DNA of 64,000 bases from Hydractinia symbiolongicarpus (GCF_029227915.1 NC_079888.1:8293001-8357000), one strand, 5' to 3'. Shown: positions 1 through 12,365, counted from the stretch's first letter. Numbers and translations: made by a program. Notes: generated by a model not told the origin, from the sequence alone.

Positions 1-2010
1 GAAATACTTTATCAGGGCAGAAACCTTAAAAAATGACTAATTTGGGTGGTCGCTGACTAAAGTTTCCCTTGGCTGAAAGTTTTTGCGACTAACTTAATCC
101 TCTACCAATAACTTTCTTTGACGCACTTTAACGGAACCAAATATCTTCAGGTAGCTTTTGAGGAAATGGAAAACTTTATGCAAAGACCACAGAATTAAAA
201 AACTTGGTTGAAACAGTTAACGAAGACAGAAATGGTAATTATCTTCTAAACTACCTGATTCAAATGTATTATTTATTAGGTAACCTTTTTAAGGCGATTG
301 ATTTTGATGGTCAGTGACTAAAGTTTAAATAATAAGTTACTCCCGACTAAAGATATTCAGAAAACTTTTGAGTAATTGAAAAATTACTTCAAAGACTACA
401 ACATTAAAACAACGTTTTAAGACATGGTAAAGAGGATTGAACCCCGGCTGCTCCATGGTGACAAGAATATTTTAGGCTACCAAGTTTCAGATGGCGGCGA
501 ATTTCCTAGCAACGGAGAACAAATCGTATTAATGACGATAAAAAACTGGTGGATTAGTGTGAAAAAAGTATTAAAAGAAATAATCAATATTTTTTCTCTA
601 AACAAGACCCCACTTTAGTCACAGGGAAGCAATTATTTCTATGCATTAATGATTATATTTTTTCCAACTAATATTTTTCTCCTACTAATCAAAAATCCCT
701 GTTTCCCCCCAATAAAGCATTGCGGTAAATACCTTATACTAGCTATGAATTTTTAAAAATTTTATTCGCTTATACCCTCATAGGAAATACCTAATGCTGT
801 GATATGTGTTGCATGACGAGAAGGCATTTCTATTTGCGTTGACTTTTGTTTGGTTCGAAAAAAAGGATACTTGACTTGTTTTCGATTTCTTTTAACTGCA
901 GCCGTGCATGACCTGTTGCTTATGTTTTGGCAAATAATTAGTCTTTATTTTTTTTCTTTGTTATTATGTATGGTGCTAACGCCTAGTAAAACTAGTTAGC
1001 GCAAAACACCCGTTCCCGGCCGTTCCTGAGTCTATAATCTGGAGCATATTATCATATTTTGCTATTTCTAGCACCTGCACTAAACTCAAATCCAAAAAAA
1101 AAAAAATGTAAATAATATAGGAGTTAAAAATGAGTCACGCGGCTAAAGACGTGGCATAAAAACAACAAAGATTATTGTTTTAAAACAAAAGTTGTGTCCA
1201 GAATTTAGAGGAATCCAAAAAATAGCATTACCATGTTGTGGGCCTAAAAGGTCGCGCGTCGACGTGCTGCGCCGCAGAGAACTACGTTTGCAATGTGAAT
1301 TTAGATTTAATCAATTTTTTCTTAAGCTAGTTTATAAAAATGTTGAGGCTGCGATTTTGCACAAACTTAGAAATATATTAACGCACTCAGATTGAATTCT
1401 TTTATAGGTAACAAAATACAAACAAAATAATTTACTGAGAAATACGTTTTAGTAGTATGTATTTTAAAATAAGATATTTTTAACACCCTCTTTCTTTCAA
1501 TCTTAAAAAAAATTGACATAATCAGTAAACCTCACCGTAAATAAGAACATTTGAGGCTAAAAGAGCATAAAAAATGAAATAATCCAGCCTCATCGGAAAT
1601 TTATACGTTCCTTTAAGATAACGCGTAGTTAGCTCTTCAGTTGTCCATAGCCTTAACGAATATTAACGGTAGGAATATATATATTTATCTATATGGCTGA
1701 TAACATGTTATCATGGTGGGAAAAATATTAGGAATATACGAGGCTGACATTTGTGAGAAAAAAATTAGGATTACACTAGAACAAAAAACAATATTCTTAT
1801 AAAATAGCGTGTAACGTCGTTGCCATGGTATTTGCACCATGTATTTAATAAGTCGTATATTGGACTTAAATCTAGAGAAATAAAAAAAGTTATTTATTAA
1901 AAATACTAATTAAAGTAGTTTATGAAATTGATGGTTCACAACAGATACAAAAATGCGTGAAGTAATAAATTTATATCATAGATGATGTTTCAAAAAAAGT
2001 TTCCACTTAC
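1..2010. other. gene-poor AT-rich stretch
   Basis: I see no supportable gene here. Open frames at 424-618 (+) and 1192-1395 (+) have no recognisable domain or convincing splice context. Downstream exons of the signal-peptide exon at 2011-2053 (minus) should lie in this stretch, but I could not identify them with confidence. Confidence 0.4.
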
Positions 2011-2053
2011 CCTGAGTTAAGGCGAAACCTAGAAGAATAAGTAGCATGCGCAT
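2011..2053 (-). CDS. candidate signal-peptide first exon of a secreted protein
   Basis: On the minus strand an ATG opens 14 codons, MRMLLILLGFALTQ, followed by one base (G) and a consensus donor GTAAGTGG. The peptide has the shape of a secretion signal: a short basic start, a leucine-rich core and a small/polar end. It ends in phase 1, as first introns after signal peptides often do, so it looks like exon 1 of a minus-strand gene whose remaining exons lie below 2010. I could not find those exons. It may be a chance match or a dead remnant. Confidence 0.35.
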
Positions 2054-3339
2054 CCTGACCAATACCTTCTCCTGAATGAACGGTAACGGTCTGTTGCATG
2101 CAGTACTATCATGCTAGGGTCCAATGTTTGTATCCACGCATATACGTCGAGACGGGGGGAAATTTAAAAATAAAAATAAACATATGCTAAGTTAAAATGT
2201 CGTAGTAAGTGTCCCTGATAAAAATTTGTTGACATACTAAGAATAAGTGTTTTATTGTTACAGCTGAAAGATGAATTTAAGTGTGAACACGCCCTCTTTC
2301 GTATTAGTCTATCGTTCGATGAAAAAAAGTTTATAACTTTCAAGCTAGAAATTTAAAAATGATAAGGGAGACCAAATAAGTAAGATATGTATTTACTCGT
2401 TAAAGAGTTCTTTGGGTGCAATAAAGCCCTGGTGATTAAAAGATAATTGTGTTAAAATCATATACCAGATTTTGCAGAAACTGAGTACTGGATAACGCAG
2501 TTTAAAGTTCGGGCACGGATTTTGTTTTCAGAAATAGTTGTAGTAAGTGGCAAATTTGCGGAATTACTTTTGGGATTGTTCAAATTATTCTATTTCTGCC
2601 GAACGTTTTTTCGCCATTTGCCCTTAACTGTTACATTTTTCGATTGGGTTCTAAAACAGTTAGAAACTTGCTTAAAGTTTGCTTAGGCAAAGGTGAAAAA
2701 TTTTCCTAGATTGTCAAAAACCGTACTCAATGCACCTTTCCCGGATTAGTTTCTTTGATGTGCCGCTGCTGTTTCTCAATGAACAAAATAAATGTGATTT
2801 TTGATATCCTCACCTGAAACTTGATAAAATGTGAAATCTTTAGATTCTTACAGCAAACAAACAACCTATTCGAACAGTTTTTTTAATTTTGTACAAATTG
2901 AGCTCTTCTTTGAATCAGAAGCTTACCAGTACAAGTTAAAAACAAGACGTATGATATACGCAAACAACCTCGCGAATAAAGTTTACAAAAAGCTGTCTAT
3001 CAAATTGGGATTTTTGTTACGAAGTTAGACACGACATATTTTACTATTCAGATACGCAATAATATTTGTTACACACTTATTTTTCAAAATTGATTTGTGA
3101 GACCTTCCTGAACGGAAAATTCCTCGAACTTTTAATTTTCGATGGGTCCGTCTTGGGTGAACCGACTGACAGGAAGAAGAAAGACCACAAACCCACAAAC
3201 CCCAAAATTTGCGAAATTCATTAATTCAGTTAATTCTGCCTACATTCACTTTTAAAAAGTTTGGTGGAAACACCTTTATTTACTAGTTAGTTAAACAAGT
3301 GTTTTGAACACTTGTCTTATCTTTTTAAAAAGGGAAAAA
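2054..3339. other. no gene seen
   Basis: AT-rich sequence without supported coding. The 65-codon frame at 2831-3028 (+) has no recognisable motif and no splice support. Confidence 0.4.
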
Positions 3340-3440
3340 AAAAAAAAGTAAAAATAGTTACCAAGATGAGATTCGAACACACGACGACTTCCGTGTCGGT
3401 GCTCAGAGAGGCAAAAATTTCCATTCTTGTAGGACACATT
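3340..3440 (-). mobile_element. tRNA-like SINE fragment
   Basis: Read on the minus strand, this piece contains a pol III B-box-like GTTCGAATCTC near a 3' end ATCTTGGTAAC, followed by a T-run that could stop pol III. The upstream half (GCCTCTCTGAGCACCGACAC) does not fold into a convincing full cloverleaf. It is therefore probably a tRNA-derived SINE or tRNA pseudogene and not a working tRNA. Full extent is unclear. Confidence 0.4.
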
Positions 3441-3517
3441 TGCGTTTTAATACAAGCTCACGAGCTTGTAATTAAGAAGACTTAAACCGTAACATTACCA
3501 CCAAAACAACAATTTCA

Positions 3518-3572
3518 CGTGCCAGAGTAAGTTGAGAGTTTTGTGTAAAAACTCTCAACTTACTCTGACACG
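3518..3572. repeat. hairpin-forming inverted repeat, ~23-bp arms
   Basis: The arms GCCAGAGTAAGTTGAGAGTT and AACTCTCAACTTACTCTGAC are complementary apart from one C/T difference and are separated by about 8 bases. It could be a tiny foldback MITE or a small-RNA precursor. No coding frame overlaps it. Confidence 0.7.
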
Positions 3573-5502
3573 ATGCTGAGTATGATCTTTAGGTAAAAAC
3601 ATCAAAATTCTGAAATTTCAAAAATCATGCAATTCGAGAAACGCAAATTGTTTAATTTAATTTAATTTCAAATTTTAACATAAATTCCCAGACTAAATGT
3701 TATTGGGTTTACAATGAGTAAAAGAGTCGAGTTTTGACTCTGATTTATAATAAAATAAGATTGGTTATGGGCTTTGTATTTCTCTGACTTTAACGACTAA
3801 CATGCAAATCGAACTGGGAGGCGGCAAAAGGGGGAATAAAACGGAACAAAAAACAGCATCTTAATTTGTTTTCAAATATTGTGTATTAGTCATCAAAAAG
3901 TAACTGAAAATCGTTGACAATTTCTCCTTGTATACTCAGTAACCACGTATTCATTTACATATGCACATAATCGTCCCTTAAAATCAATTTCTTGTGGCAT
4001 ACGTTCTTCTTCTAAATTTCGCGTCGAAAAATGAAAAGTTTTTTCACATAACTCCAGTCAACCAATTTTAGAGGGACATTGACTGTAGAGGTATTCATTA
4101 CATTCTTAAAGGTAGTAGATTTAGTATTTTTTCTTCACGTTGTCTTTGTTATCTCGAAGCCAACTTTTGATTTTACTGATGTATATTTATTTTGCACTTA
4201 AAGACAGTGTGTGTTACTATTTCAAAAGGTAGCAATAAAAAATATTTAAGACTGTCTACTTGTTGTGATATATGATGACATTTTTTGTACTTTGACTTTT
4301 TCTTTCCCTGTATTTCTTCAAAGGTGCAAGATTAAGAAGAAAATAGTCATTAGTCTGTGGAAAATCCAGCCGTCAGATTCTCCGTCAGATGCCGTCATAT
4401 GCCGTTTTAACGTTTATAAATAGCAAGACATTTTTATACATGTATATACGTTTGTCATTTTAATAATTCTTTTTATTCCCACTACGTATACCTATAACAC
4501 CACAAACAGTTATGCAGACAGGTAAAAAAAAGAGACAGGTTATCTACGACTTTTGTAAAAAATTTTAATATGGAAATAGAGATAAGCTCTTTGCGCGCGC
4601 ATGCACAGAAAACAACTTCATCCAGAATTATTTTAATGTTTTTTTTTATTTATTTTATTTATTTTACACGAGAAACGCATCCCTTGGCTATCTAATGTTA
4701 TTATAACATGTCAAACTACAAAAACACAAGGATAATTCATAGTCCATTTTAGCAACTCACTCATTTTAACAAAACATTTTTTTTAATTTGTCCAATCTTT
4801 GGAAACGATGCCGTTGTAGCAAAACAAGTGGGACCATTGCTGCTTTAATGGACTCACTACTCTAAAATTGTTTTTGGATGTTGCCTATCATTTGCTTCGA
4901 GCTAGAAACACTTCCAATACCTTGGACTGGCTGAAAGTTTCGTTTTAATTCTATCCAGAAAACAAAAAAAACAAGAAAAATGTCGAGGTTCGTCCCCACA
5001 ATAAGTCATATAATATAAGCTGTTCCTATATTACATTTATGCATTCGGACATCATCAAACTTCACGTGTCAGTATTAAATGGCGGAGTCCTAACTGTTAA
5101 GGACGACAGCATTATCATCTTTCACGGATTTCGGGACCTTTATGGGCGACATGGATTGTTCCGTAGTACAACCACGTCAGAAAGCTCGTTCAGCAGGTAT
5201 TAAACGTTTTCTATCTGACCCACTTGTGTGCAAAAGTACATATTTCTGAACTTTGAGGGCTTTGGGTTGTCAACCATTCAATTTTTATCAAATTTGTAAA
5301 ACGGCGAAAGAACTTCCTTCTACACAATTTTGTTTGAAATGGTAGCTAGCTAAAAATGAGTAATTTTTTATTTGTTTGTTTGACATGTCTAAAAATTGCG
5401 TTATAGCAATTTTAGCCAGCTATGTGTTCAACTAGACTTACGTACGTACAGATGTTGTACTTTTGAGCTTCTTGGTCGCGGCGCGTATTGATGAATTGAT
5501 GG
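3573..5502. other. no gene seen
   Basis: AT-rich intergenic sequence with poly-T and TTTA-rich tracts around 4640-4670. I found no coding signal or recognisable repeat. Confidence 0.4.
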
Positions 5503-5625
5503 TTTTTGCCAATTTGCCCGTTTTTGCCAATTGTCCGTTTTTTGTCAATTGCCCGTTTTTGCCAATTGCCCGTATTTGCCAATTGCCCGTTTTTTGTCAA
5601 TTGCCCGTTTTTGCCAATTTGCCTG
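5503..5625. repeat. minisatellite, ~17-18 bp unit (ATTGCCCGTTTTTGCCA)
   Basis: About seven tandem copies of a unit close to TTGCCCGTTTTTGCCAA, varying between TTTTTGCCAA, TTTTTTGTCAA and TATTTGCCAA. The overlapping open frames on both strands (5412-5752) exist only because the repeat lacks stops. Confidence 0.85.
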
Positions 5626-6889
5626 TTGTGAAGAAAAGTTGTTACTGATATTTAGGTGTGAGAGCAGAAGTCAAATTGACGTCATTGCTGATGTAGTTGC
5701 ATGGCTTACTAATTTTTTGGACGGTTTGGGAAAACCTTTAATTAAAAAATGACCGCTGAATAAGATTTGATTATGTTTTTTGTTCATAAGTGTGTTGATG
5801 TGTGTTTTAACAGACAGTACAAAAGAAATAACAGTCTTTTGGTGCAATAGGGTAGAAAAATTCAATTGTCAATCAAAAATTATATTTTTATTCCAGATTA
5901 TAATAAGTCTTTATGTGCGGAAGGTTTCTTATTTTTAGGGGTAGCATTAAGTAATAGCCAATATCTAAGATTCTGAGAAGTATTGGACGTAAACACTATG
6001 AATGCAGGTGTCTAATATATAAATTAAAATTCCAATAAGTATCATAATCCTGTAGCACAGAAAAAACAAGTTAAAACAAATCAGGGGATAATTAGCCAGT
6101 ACCTGCCTCCTAATTACTTGTATTGTCTAATAAACAGGGGGCCTGTTCATTAGACAAATATTTCCGAGCTGTGGCGATAAAACACAAATGGCAAAGCAAT
6201 TAAATAAAGTAACTTGTAAGGGACTTAAAAAAGACGATAAAAAAAGTGATAAAATAGTACAAAAATATCACTATTAGCGTTGTACAGTATGTCACCTGCG
6301 CTGAAATTCCGGATGTCGTTAGTGTTGCATTCAGGGTTACATCAACGTTTTACGTTGTTCCCTGATTTGTGTTTGATCATCAAAGATGTCAGCAGTTTAA
6401 AATAATTAAACAATGCGCAACGCAGAAACGCCTTTTATTCTTCAAGATACTTCGTTCGATAAAGTAAACAAATTCAAAAGTATATAAATTCATTTTAATT
6501 CATTGATATGGGAAATGCAATATCAACAATAAACCAACAATTAATATTTTTAGTTTTGGACAATATATTTTTATTTTTGTCAATAAAATCCTATATCCCA
6601 CCAATAGATTTTTTTATCCGCTTCTGTATTTTTACTTAAGTTATTTAACATAGCCTAACCCATTCGATGATTATATGAGGTAGTCAGATCCAACCCTGGA
6701 TATTTGACAAAGAAAACCTAGTAAAGATACACTTAACCACGCCATATGAAGCCAATATAACGCAGGGATATAAAGATGATTGAATTTATAGCTTATTCCC
6801 ACAACTCACTTATTGTAACTACGTGAAACAAGGTACATGCCATTAAAAAGTTTGAGAGGAAAATCAACCTTTTTAACTGTCGCATCCGA
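5626..6889. other. no gene seen
   Basis: AT-rich intergenic sequence. Short frames such as 5671-5865 (minus) have no recognisable content. Confidence 0.4.
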
Positions 6890-7540
6890 AAGACAAAATA
6901 TGTCTAGAGAGTCAATATAATATTGTCTACGAAGATCCGTGTAAGGATTGTGATGCTGTTTATGTCGGTGAAACGAAAGGAATGTTTAAATAACGTGTGC
7001 AAGAGCACAAAAGAGCCGTACGCAACGCAAATACAGACAGAAATGAGATTGCGGACCATAGCTTGAAGAATGATCTTGTTATTGACTGGGCCAATAGAAA
7101 GATCATAGACCGAGAGTCTGGTTGGACAGCAAGAAAAATAAAAGAAACCATAAATAGTATAGACAGAAATACTCAGATCAATAGAAATATGGTTACCCGT
7201 ACTTCGGAAAGCGAACATTTAGGAAAAAGTGCAAAAAATGGTTGGGACAAACGTAACAAAAAGCGAACTTTTAGAAAAAGAAACGTAACATAAAGCGAAA
7301 TTATAGAAAAAGGAAAGATTTCAGTCAATCTATTGCTTCCATCTGGATTTGCAAAAAAAGTTAATTAATTTAATTGCTGTGATCTGATTGGTTAATTTCG
7401 AGCCTCTAATTATCTCTTTAAATAATAAATAGCCAAAGATAATTACGACCATTGCACGTCGGTGACAGCTGTAGCTGTCGAAACGTAGCCTAGAATAAAC
7501 TCGCTTGCCCATGACATGATAATATTTATATTATTGAATG
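6890..7540 (+). mobile_element. Penelope-like element, 3' GIY-YIG remnant (dead)
   Basis: The plus strand encodes the GIY-YIG endonuclease end of a Penelope-like retroelement: NIVYEDPCKDCDAVYVGETK, then a TAA stop inside the domain (near 6992), then RVQEHKRAVRNANTDRNEIA and IIDRESGWTARKIKETINS. A tail with GACAGCTGTAGCTGTCGAAACG (7465-7486) and a TGAACAGATAA end resembles the 3' non-coding end of the second Penelope copy at 45-46.5 kb. The reverse transcriptase portion is missing, so this copy is 5'-truncated and carries an in-frame stop. Confidence 0.85.
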
Positions 7541-7755
7541 ACTGAACAGATAAGTGGTAATATTTTTAAAATTACGTGAAACAACTTTATTAATATTTAA
7601 TTTTCTACAAATTCCTAAAATGCTGAGAAATTTAAAGATTTTAATTTCGTAAAAAAAAAATTAATTGATTCATATGTGTCAAGCGCGAAATTAATATAAG
7701 TAGGACATTTCAAAGCAATGACGACGTCAACAAATTTCACTAATATAGTAAAAAG

Positions 7756-10467
7756 TTAATCCAAAAGAACATTTGGTTGGTACTTGGTATTTAACTGTGC
7801 TTCCTTATAAAACCAGGCCTTGTTTATTTGATAAATAGTTCTTATATCTTGAACGATTGTTAGAATTTCATCGATTTTATTTCTGTTGCAGGGATCTGGG
7901 TTTGGATTCGGATAAACAGGTGAAAAACGTCTCCATAACTTTATCTTGAGATTAGTACCAAGGCAGGGATATGTGATTAACATCTAAAAAGCAAACGAAA
8001 TATAATGAACAAAAAAAAATTGAAATAACATTAATAAGTTTTTATTTGACAATCATGTTTTAATGATTTTACTGCACTAAAATACATTGACAATTTACAG
8101 TTGCAGATTTTAAGTTGTGAAAAGCGAAGAAATTCAATTGCTTTAACATATAAACACGTTAATAAAAACGATTGATGTATCTTATTGAGCATGTGTCACT
8201 CTTTATTACAGCCTTTAATAAATGATCATTACTGACTGGGTTAGTCAGTTGTAGTCAGTACACAACCCATCTAGAATGTTTCTTTCTGATATACATAAGA
8301 GTGAAAATAAGCATTTTGGAAAAGCTTTGAGTTCATGAAACACACTTCCTCTTGCTACGTTACTTCAAAGAACGCATATGTTTAGCCTTTACAGTAAAAC
8401 ATAATACAAATGTCCAACGATCTCTTTAAACTTCAAGCAAGTATGAGTAATTACGCTCATAGTCGCTACATACCTGTCTTCTCGTTCTCATGCGATATTT
8501 GTCTATACGCATTCTATTTAACACTTGGTTCAGTTCATTTAAAAACGAAGCTTTTTGACTCTTCTTCTCTTCTTCCCGTTTCACACTTTCGAGAGTGTTG
8601 ATGTATTGCGTAATGACTTTTTGGTTGAAGTCAAGACGTTGAACAATCTGACAATGTAAATAAACATGTAAATCAGCATAGAACATCAGTACAAATTTAT
8701 AAGCCTTGCAATATATGCATGTGTCCTGAATGTTCTTTAGAGAACTCTATTAACAATTTTTTCTACAATCTATATATGACTTCAGAAATTTTACAGCGGC
8801 AAGAATAGGCTTACGCTTTTTGGATCACAAAAAGGTCACTTAAAAACAAAGCTTTTTGACTCTTCTTCTCTTCTTCCCGTTTTACACTTTCGAGAGTGTT
8901 GATGTATTGCGTAGTGACTTTTTCATTAAAGTCAAGACGCTGAACAATCTAACGATGTAAAAAGAAGGCGTTGTGTCAATATTTTTTAATCATTTTGATT
9001 GTGTGCTTGTTATTTTCATTGAGGTATGATTTATCTGTTTGCAAAACGTCGCTAAATAAGTCATATATCCGATTTTTTAAATCGAATATATCATTTATCT
9101 AAGCAATACTTAATTTGAAACAGTAATACTTTTTTACCAACAGAAATACTTAATTCCACACAGCAATAGTCAATTCCAAACACCAATACTTAATTTTAAA
9201 CAGCAATACTAAACTGAAAACAGCATTAACAAAATTTGAAACAGCGATACTTAATTTAACACGTTACTTTTATTGAGTATAAATAAAATACGTTGTTATA
9301 CCGACAAGAACTTTAAATTTAAATTTCCTTGTAATTTTTCACCTCTTTATTATTTTAGACTAACCATTATTGCTACACTTTTTCGTCTTTTGCGATAAAA
9401 TTTCATACTATAGAACTAAAACTGGAAATGCATTTTAAAGAGTTTGCTGAATAGGCCCTAATAATGGCGCAGCCTCTTTAGTTAGTTAAAACGGGAAAAA
9501 GGATTTATAAATTTAAAAATATCAACCCATCCCACCCCAATAAAAACAAGCACAGTGGATATAATCTCTCCGTTTTAACAGGACATTATCTATAAGGAAG
9601 CAGTGTCTAAGCTAATTGTCAATCCATATTATTTTATTGTAGGTTAAGATATTCGGTTAAAGAGCACACTGTTTTGTTCGTTGTTATAGGGTTATTGCAG
9701 CGTGCTAAATAAAATGCAGACTTACATTAAATTTTTCAAATTTATTTCCAGAATCAATGTATGCTGGAGCCAATGGACATCCATTTTTAAGTTTCTTTTG
9801 TCCAGGATAAGCACTAGCCAACTATAAAATAAAAAAAAACAATAAAAGAATTCTGTAAATTAAACAAAAATAGATTATACCTTCTACTTATTGTAAAATT
9901 CACCCTCTTGAATGTGTGTCTGTTATATCTTCTCTATTAACAACAACGTTATAAGCTCGGTCAATAGTTACATGACTATAGGGATATTAACAGCCCGTAG
10001 TAATTGATTACTAGTGTATTGACATAAGCTGATACCTTAATTTTCCAATCAGTGTTTTTATTTGATTAGACTAGAGTTTAAGAACTTGTTATCCACGTAC
10101 CAGCTTGACTTGCAGATCACGTAAGACAAGTGACGTCCTCATAACATCTAAGAACGACTTGTCCATAAGTTTCTTTACATGACATGGCTCTGTCCAACTT
10201 AAGTTAGCTTTTGTGGCTTCACCATGCTGATTAAGGAAGACCAGTAAAGTTACTGAAGAAGATAAAATATAAACAACAATTTATTGTTGCTATAATTTCA
10301 AAGTTTGAAATAAAATTAGAATTGGCTGTAATATACATTAAAGAGAATTTACCAAACATGGCAAATACTTTACTGGAATTAAAATCGTTGTTTTTAAATC
10401 AACTTTGGTTGTTTAAAAGTTTATTTTATCTGTACTTACCGGTCGTTGCAAATATTTTTCCAGACAT
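7756..10467 (-). CDS. five-exon gene, secreted four-helix cytokine-like protein (225 aa)
   Basis: I assembled five minus-strand exons: 10467-10440, 10252-10101, 9821-9726, 8647-8474 and 7983-7756. Each has an AG acceptor and GT donor, and the intron phases are 1,0,0,0, giving 225 residues with no stop. Residues 1-25 are a signal peptide (core IFATTVTLLVFL), with one N-glycosylation site (N26). There are four cysteines: C33, C75, C157 and C182. The secondary structure looks mainly helical: about 34-66, 92-115, 118-149 and 184-210. An RTRR furin-like site sits at 146-149, next to the exon 4/5 junction. A signal-peptide exon ending in phase 1, helix A in exon 2, the last helix in exon 5 and 1-0-0-0 phases match the known layout of vertebrate class I helical cytokine genes (growth hormone, IL-6, EPO). 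I see no sequence identity to any of them. A prohormone or unrelated helical secreted protein is equally possible. Confidence 0.65.
8836..8948 (-). pseudogene. partial duplicate of exon 4 of the cytokine-like gene
   Basis: This minus-strand stretch repeats the first ~38 codons of the exon at 8474-8647, with a few substitutions (FNEKVTTQYINTLESVKRE for FNQKVITQYINTLESVKRE). It retains an AG just before the exon start. The match breaks off where the original continues to LNELNQV; here the frame runs into FLSDLFVIQKA and a stop, with no matching donor. It lies in the intron between exons 3 and 4, so it is either a dead duplicate or an alternative cassette giving a truncated protein. Confidence 0.7.
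9113..9262. repeat. diverged tandem repeat, CAGCAATACTTAATT-type unit
   Basis: About six imperfect copies of a ~23-bp unit like ACAGCAATACTTAATTTNAA in the intron between exons 3 and 4 of the cytokine-like gene. Confidence 0.6.
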
Positions 10468-10504
10468 TCTTCTTTAAATAACCTATCAGTGTATTTGCTG
10501 TGCA

Positions 10505-10510
10505 TTTATA
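10505..10510 (-). promoter_or_regulatory. candidate TATA box of the cytokine-like gene
   Basis: The minus strand reads CTATATAAATGC about 40 bases upstream of the ATG at 10467. If used, transcription would start about 30 bases downstream and leave a 5' leader of only 10-15 bases. The position fits, but AT-rich DNA makes such matches common. Confidence 0.3.
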
Positions 10511-11950
10511 TAGTGTAAACAAATAATGATTGACGTTTGCCATTAATTGCTTTAAAATGATTGATTGAAACAATTTAAGGATGTAGGGAATTCTGAAGAA
10601 GTTTTTATTTCCTCTTTTGCTAAGAATGTGGGGCGATAAAGTATGGGGGCATATTCTAATTTTATCCAGCAATATCCGAAAAAAATCATTTCAGTTTGAT
10701 GAAATATGATGAAAATGTAATATACAGATAAAAAATTTCTTGTAGATATTAGAGATGATGTTCTGTTCTTGTTCTGCATTTTATTCAGTCACTTGAATAC
10801 TGTATATAACTGAATGGAGCCAACCAATTACTTCGTTTATGACATAAAAGTATAGAATAAAGATATCGCCAGCAATACAGCTCTTTTGCACATATGCAAA
10901 CCTACAGAGTAGAAATGACCTGGAATGAATTACAATAGTCGTAACCAAAACATGCAAGATAAAGGAAATATAACTCAGCACAAAACACAGACTCAAAATG
11001 TTATGGATTCAACAAATTAACTTCATGCAACGCTGCTGTGACTTTAATACGCAAATACGTTTCAGAAAGCACTTGTAGATTTATGTGTGTACAAAATTTG
11101 AAAATTGATGCACTTCTGCAATGTTAGTTTCATTGATATACTTTCCTAAAACTGATCGCGCTGGCTATAACAAGTAAGTGTCAAGGGAAAAAAATGATAT
11201 TTGTTATTAAAAAAATCCACCTGCCCGTTGTTTTTATTTTTATTTAAGATTGATAGCTGAAAGTGGATATGCCGAGTTATATTATGGGGGGACAAGTATG
11301 TAAATATATCTCGATTTTCTGTAATCGTTCCTGTTTCATGTTTTAATCATTTAGCATCATCTTATAACAGAAAAATAAATATGATAAATCCACCAAGACC
11401 GTGTTTACTATATTTAGTTGGTGGCATCATAATCTGAATACAGCACGCGGGCTAAAAAAAATATTGTCACGGTTGCATTGACGTTGCGGTTTCTGTTTTG
11501 AACTATTTTCGTTATTACCGCTATTTGCGATGAAATGGTTGCTATAGAAAACATTTTTATCAATTAAGGGATTCTTAGAAAAGTCTGACATGATGATGTT
11601 GTTGTGAAAAAATAAAATATGGTGTAATAAAATCACAAAAACAAATTAAATTTATGTAATGACCAATTAAAAAAATGCCCACCACATGACCCCACTGTCT
11701 CAAAATGAAGTTTTGTATGGTGCATGACTTAAGATCAGAATTTTTACTTTTATCGCTTATTGTTGACAATGTGTTGTACCTTTAATTCTAATGTTGTATC
11801 TTTAATTCATTTAGACATTGTTGATCACAAAAGTGGTGTTATATGCTTCTGAGTTTTTGAGGAAGTGAGGTAATTCGAAACAAAGATTGTTAGCGGGCGA
11901 CACTAATTAATTAGTTAAAGCTTATGTAGGCAAAAATTATATGGTTATAC
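10511..11950. other. no gene seen
   Basis: AT-rich intergenic sequence. Frames at 10552-10779, 10781-10996, 11427-11636 and 11575-11769 (minus) are AT-rich without domain or splice support. Confidence 0.35.
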
Positions 11951-12365
11951 CTGCCTCAATAACAAATTCTTGTCATACTTTAAGATAATTAATTTTACCC
12001 TTAACTACACCTTGAAAAAGAAAGGAGAAATAACATAATTTTATAATGCGATATATAAAACAAGAATTAAAATTATTCTAAAACTTTTTTGTTTACCTTT
12101 AGGGAGCCGTCGTCGGTATTATACACTCGCCTTACATTTGTCTGTTTAACTGTAAGTCAAATATAGCAGCTTAGGGCATAGTGACCTTCGTTGATTTTTT
12201 TTGATTTTTTAATAAAAAAAAAACTTAAATGGTACGCTACTCGCATTATCGGTCCACAACTAGACTTCCTAAAATATAGCGATTTAACTTCAAAACCAGC
12301 GAATGTAGCCACAACTTCCTTATGTGCATTATACATCCATTTCTTCTTTTGTTTCACTTCTTTAT
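11951..12365 (-). CDS. three exons of an unrecognised gene (copy A)
   Basis: Minus-strand exons 12365-12241, 12141-12097 and 12004-11951 have AG/GT borders and join in phase (entering phase 1, then 0, 0, 0). They read KEVKQKKKWMYNAHKEVVAT...CGPIMR, then TNVRRVYNTDDGSLK, then LRVKLIILKYDKNLLLRQ, with no stop if the third acceptor is GTGTAG/TTAAGG. The peptide is basic, with no domain I recognise. No start or terminal exon was found with confidence. A degraded copy of the first two exons lies at 15280-15539. The near-identical exon length (125 bases in both copies) supports coding origin. This may itself be a decaying gene. Confidence 0.4.

Noticed and set aside
5412-5752. Overlapping open frames on both strands
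   Set aside because: Produced by the ATTGCCCGT minisatellite, which has no stops in several frames.
9113-9262. CRISPR-like spaced repeats
   Set aside because: Units are diverged, tandem without unique spacers, and the genome is eukaryotic.
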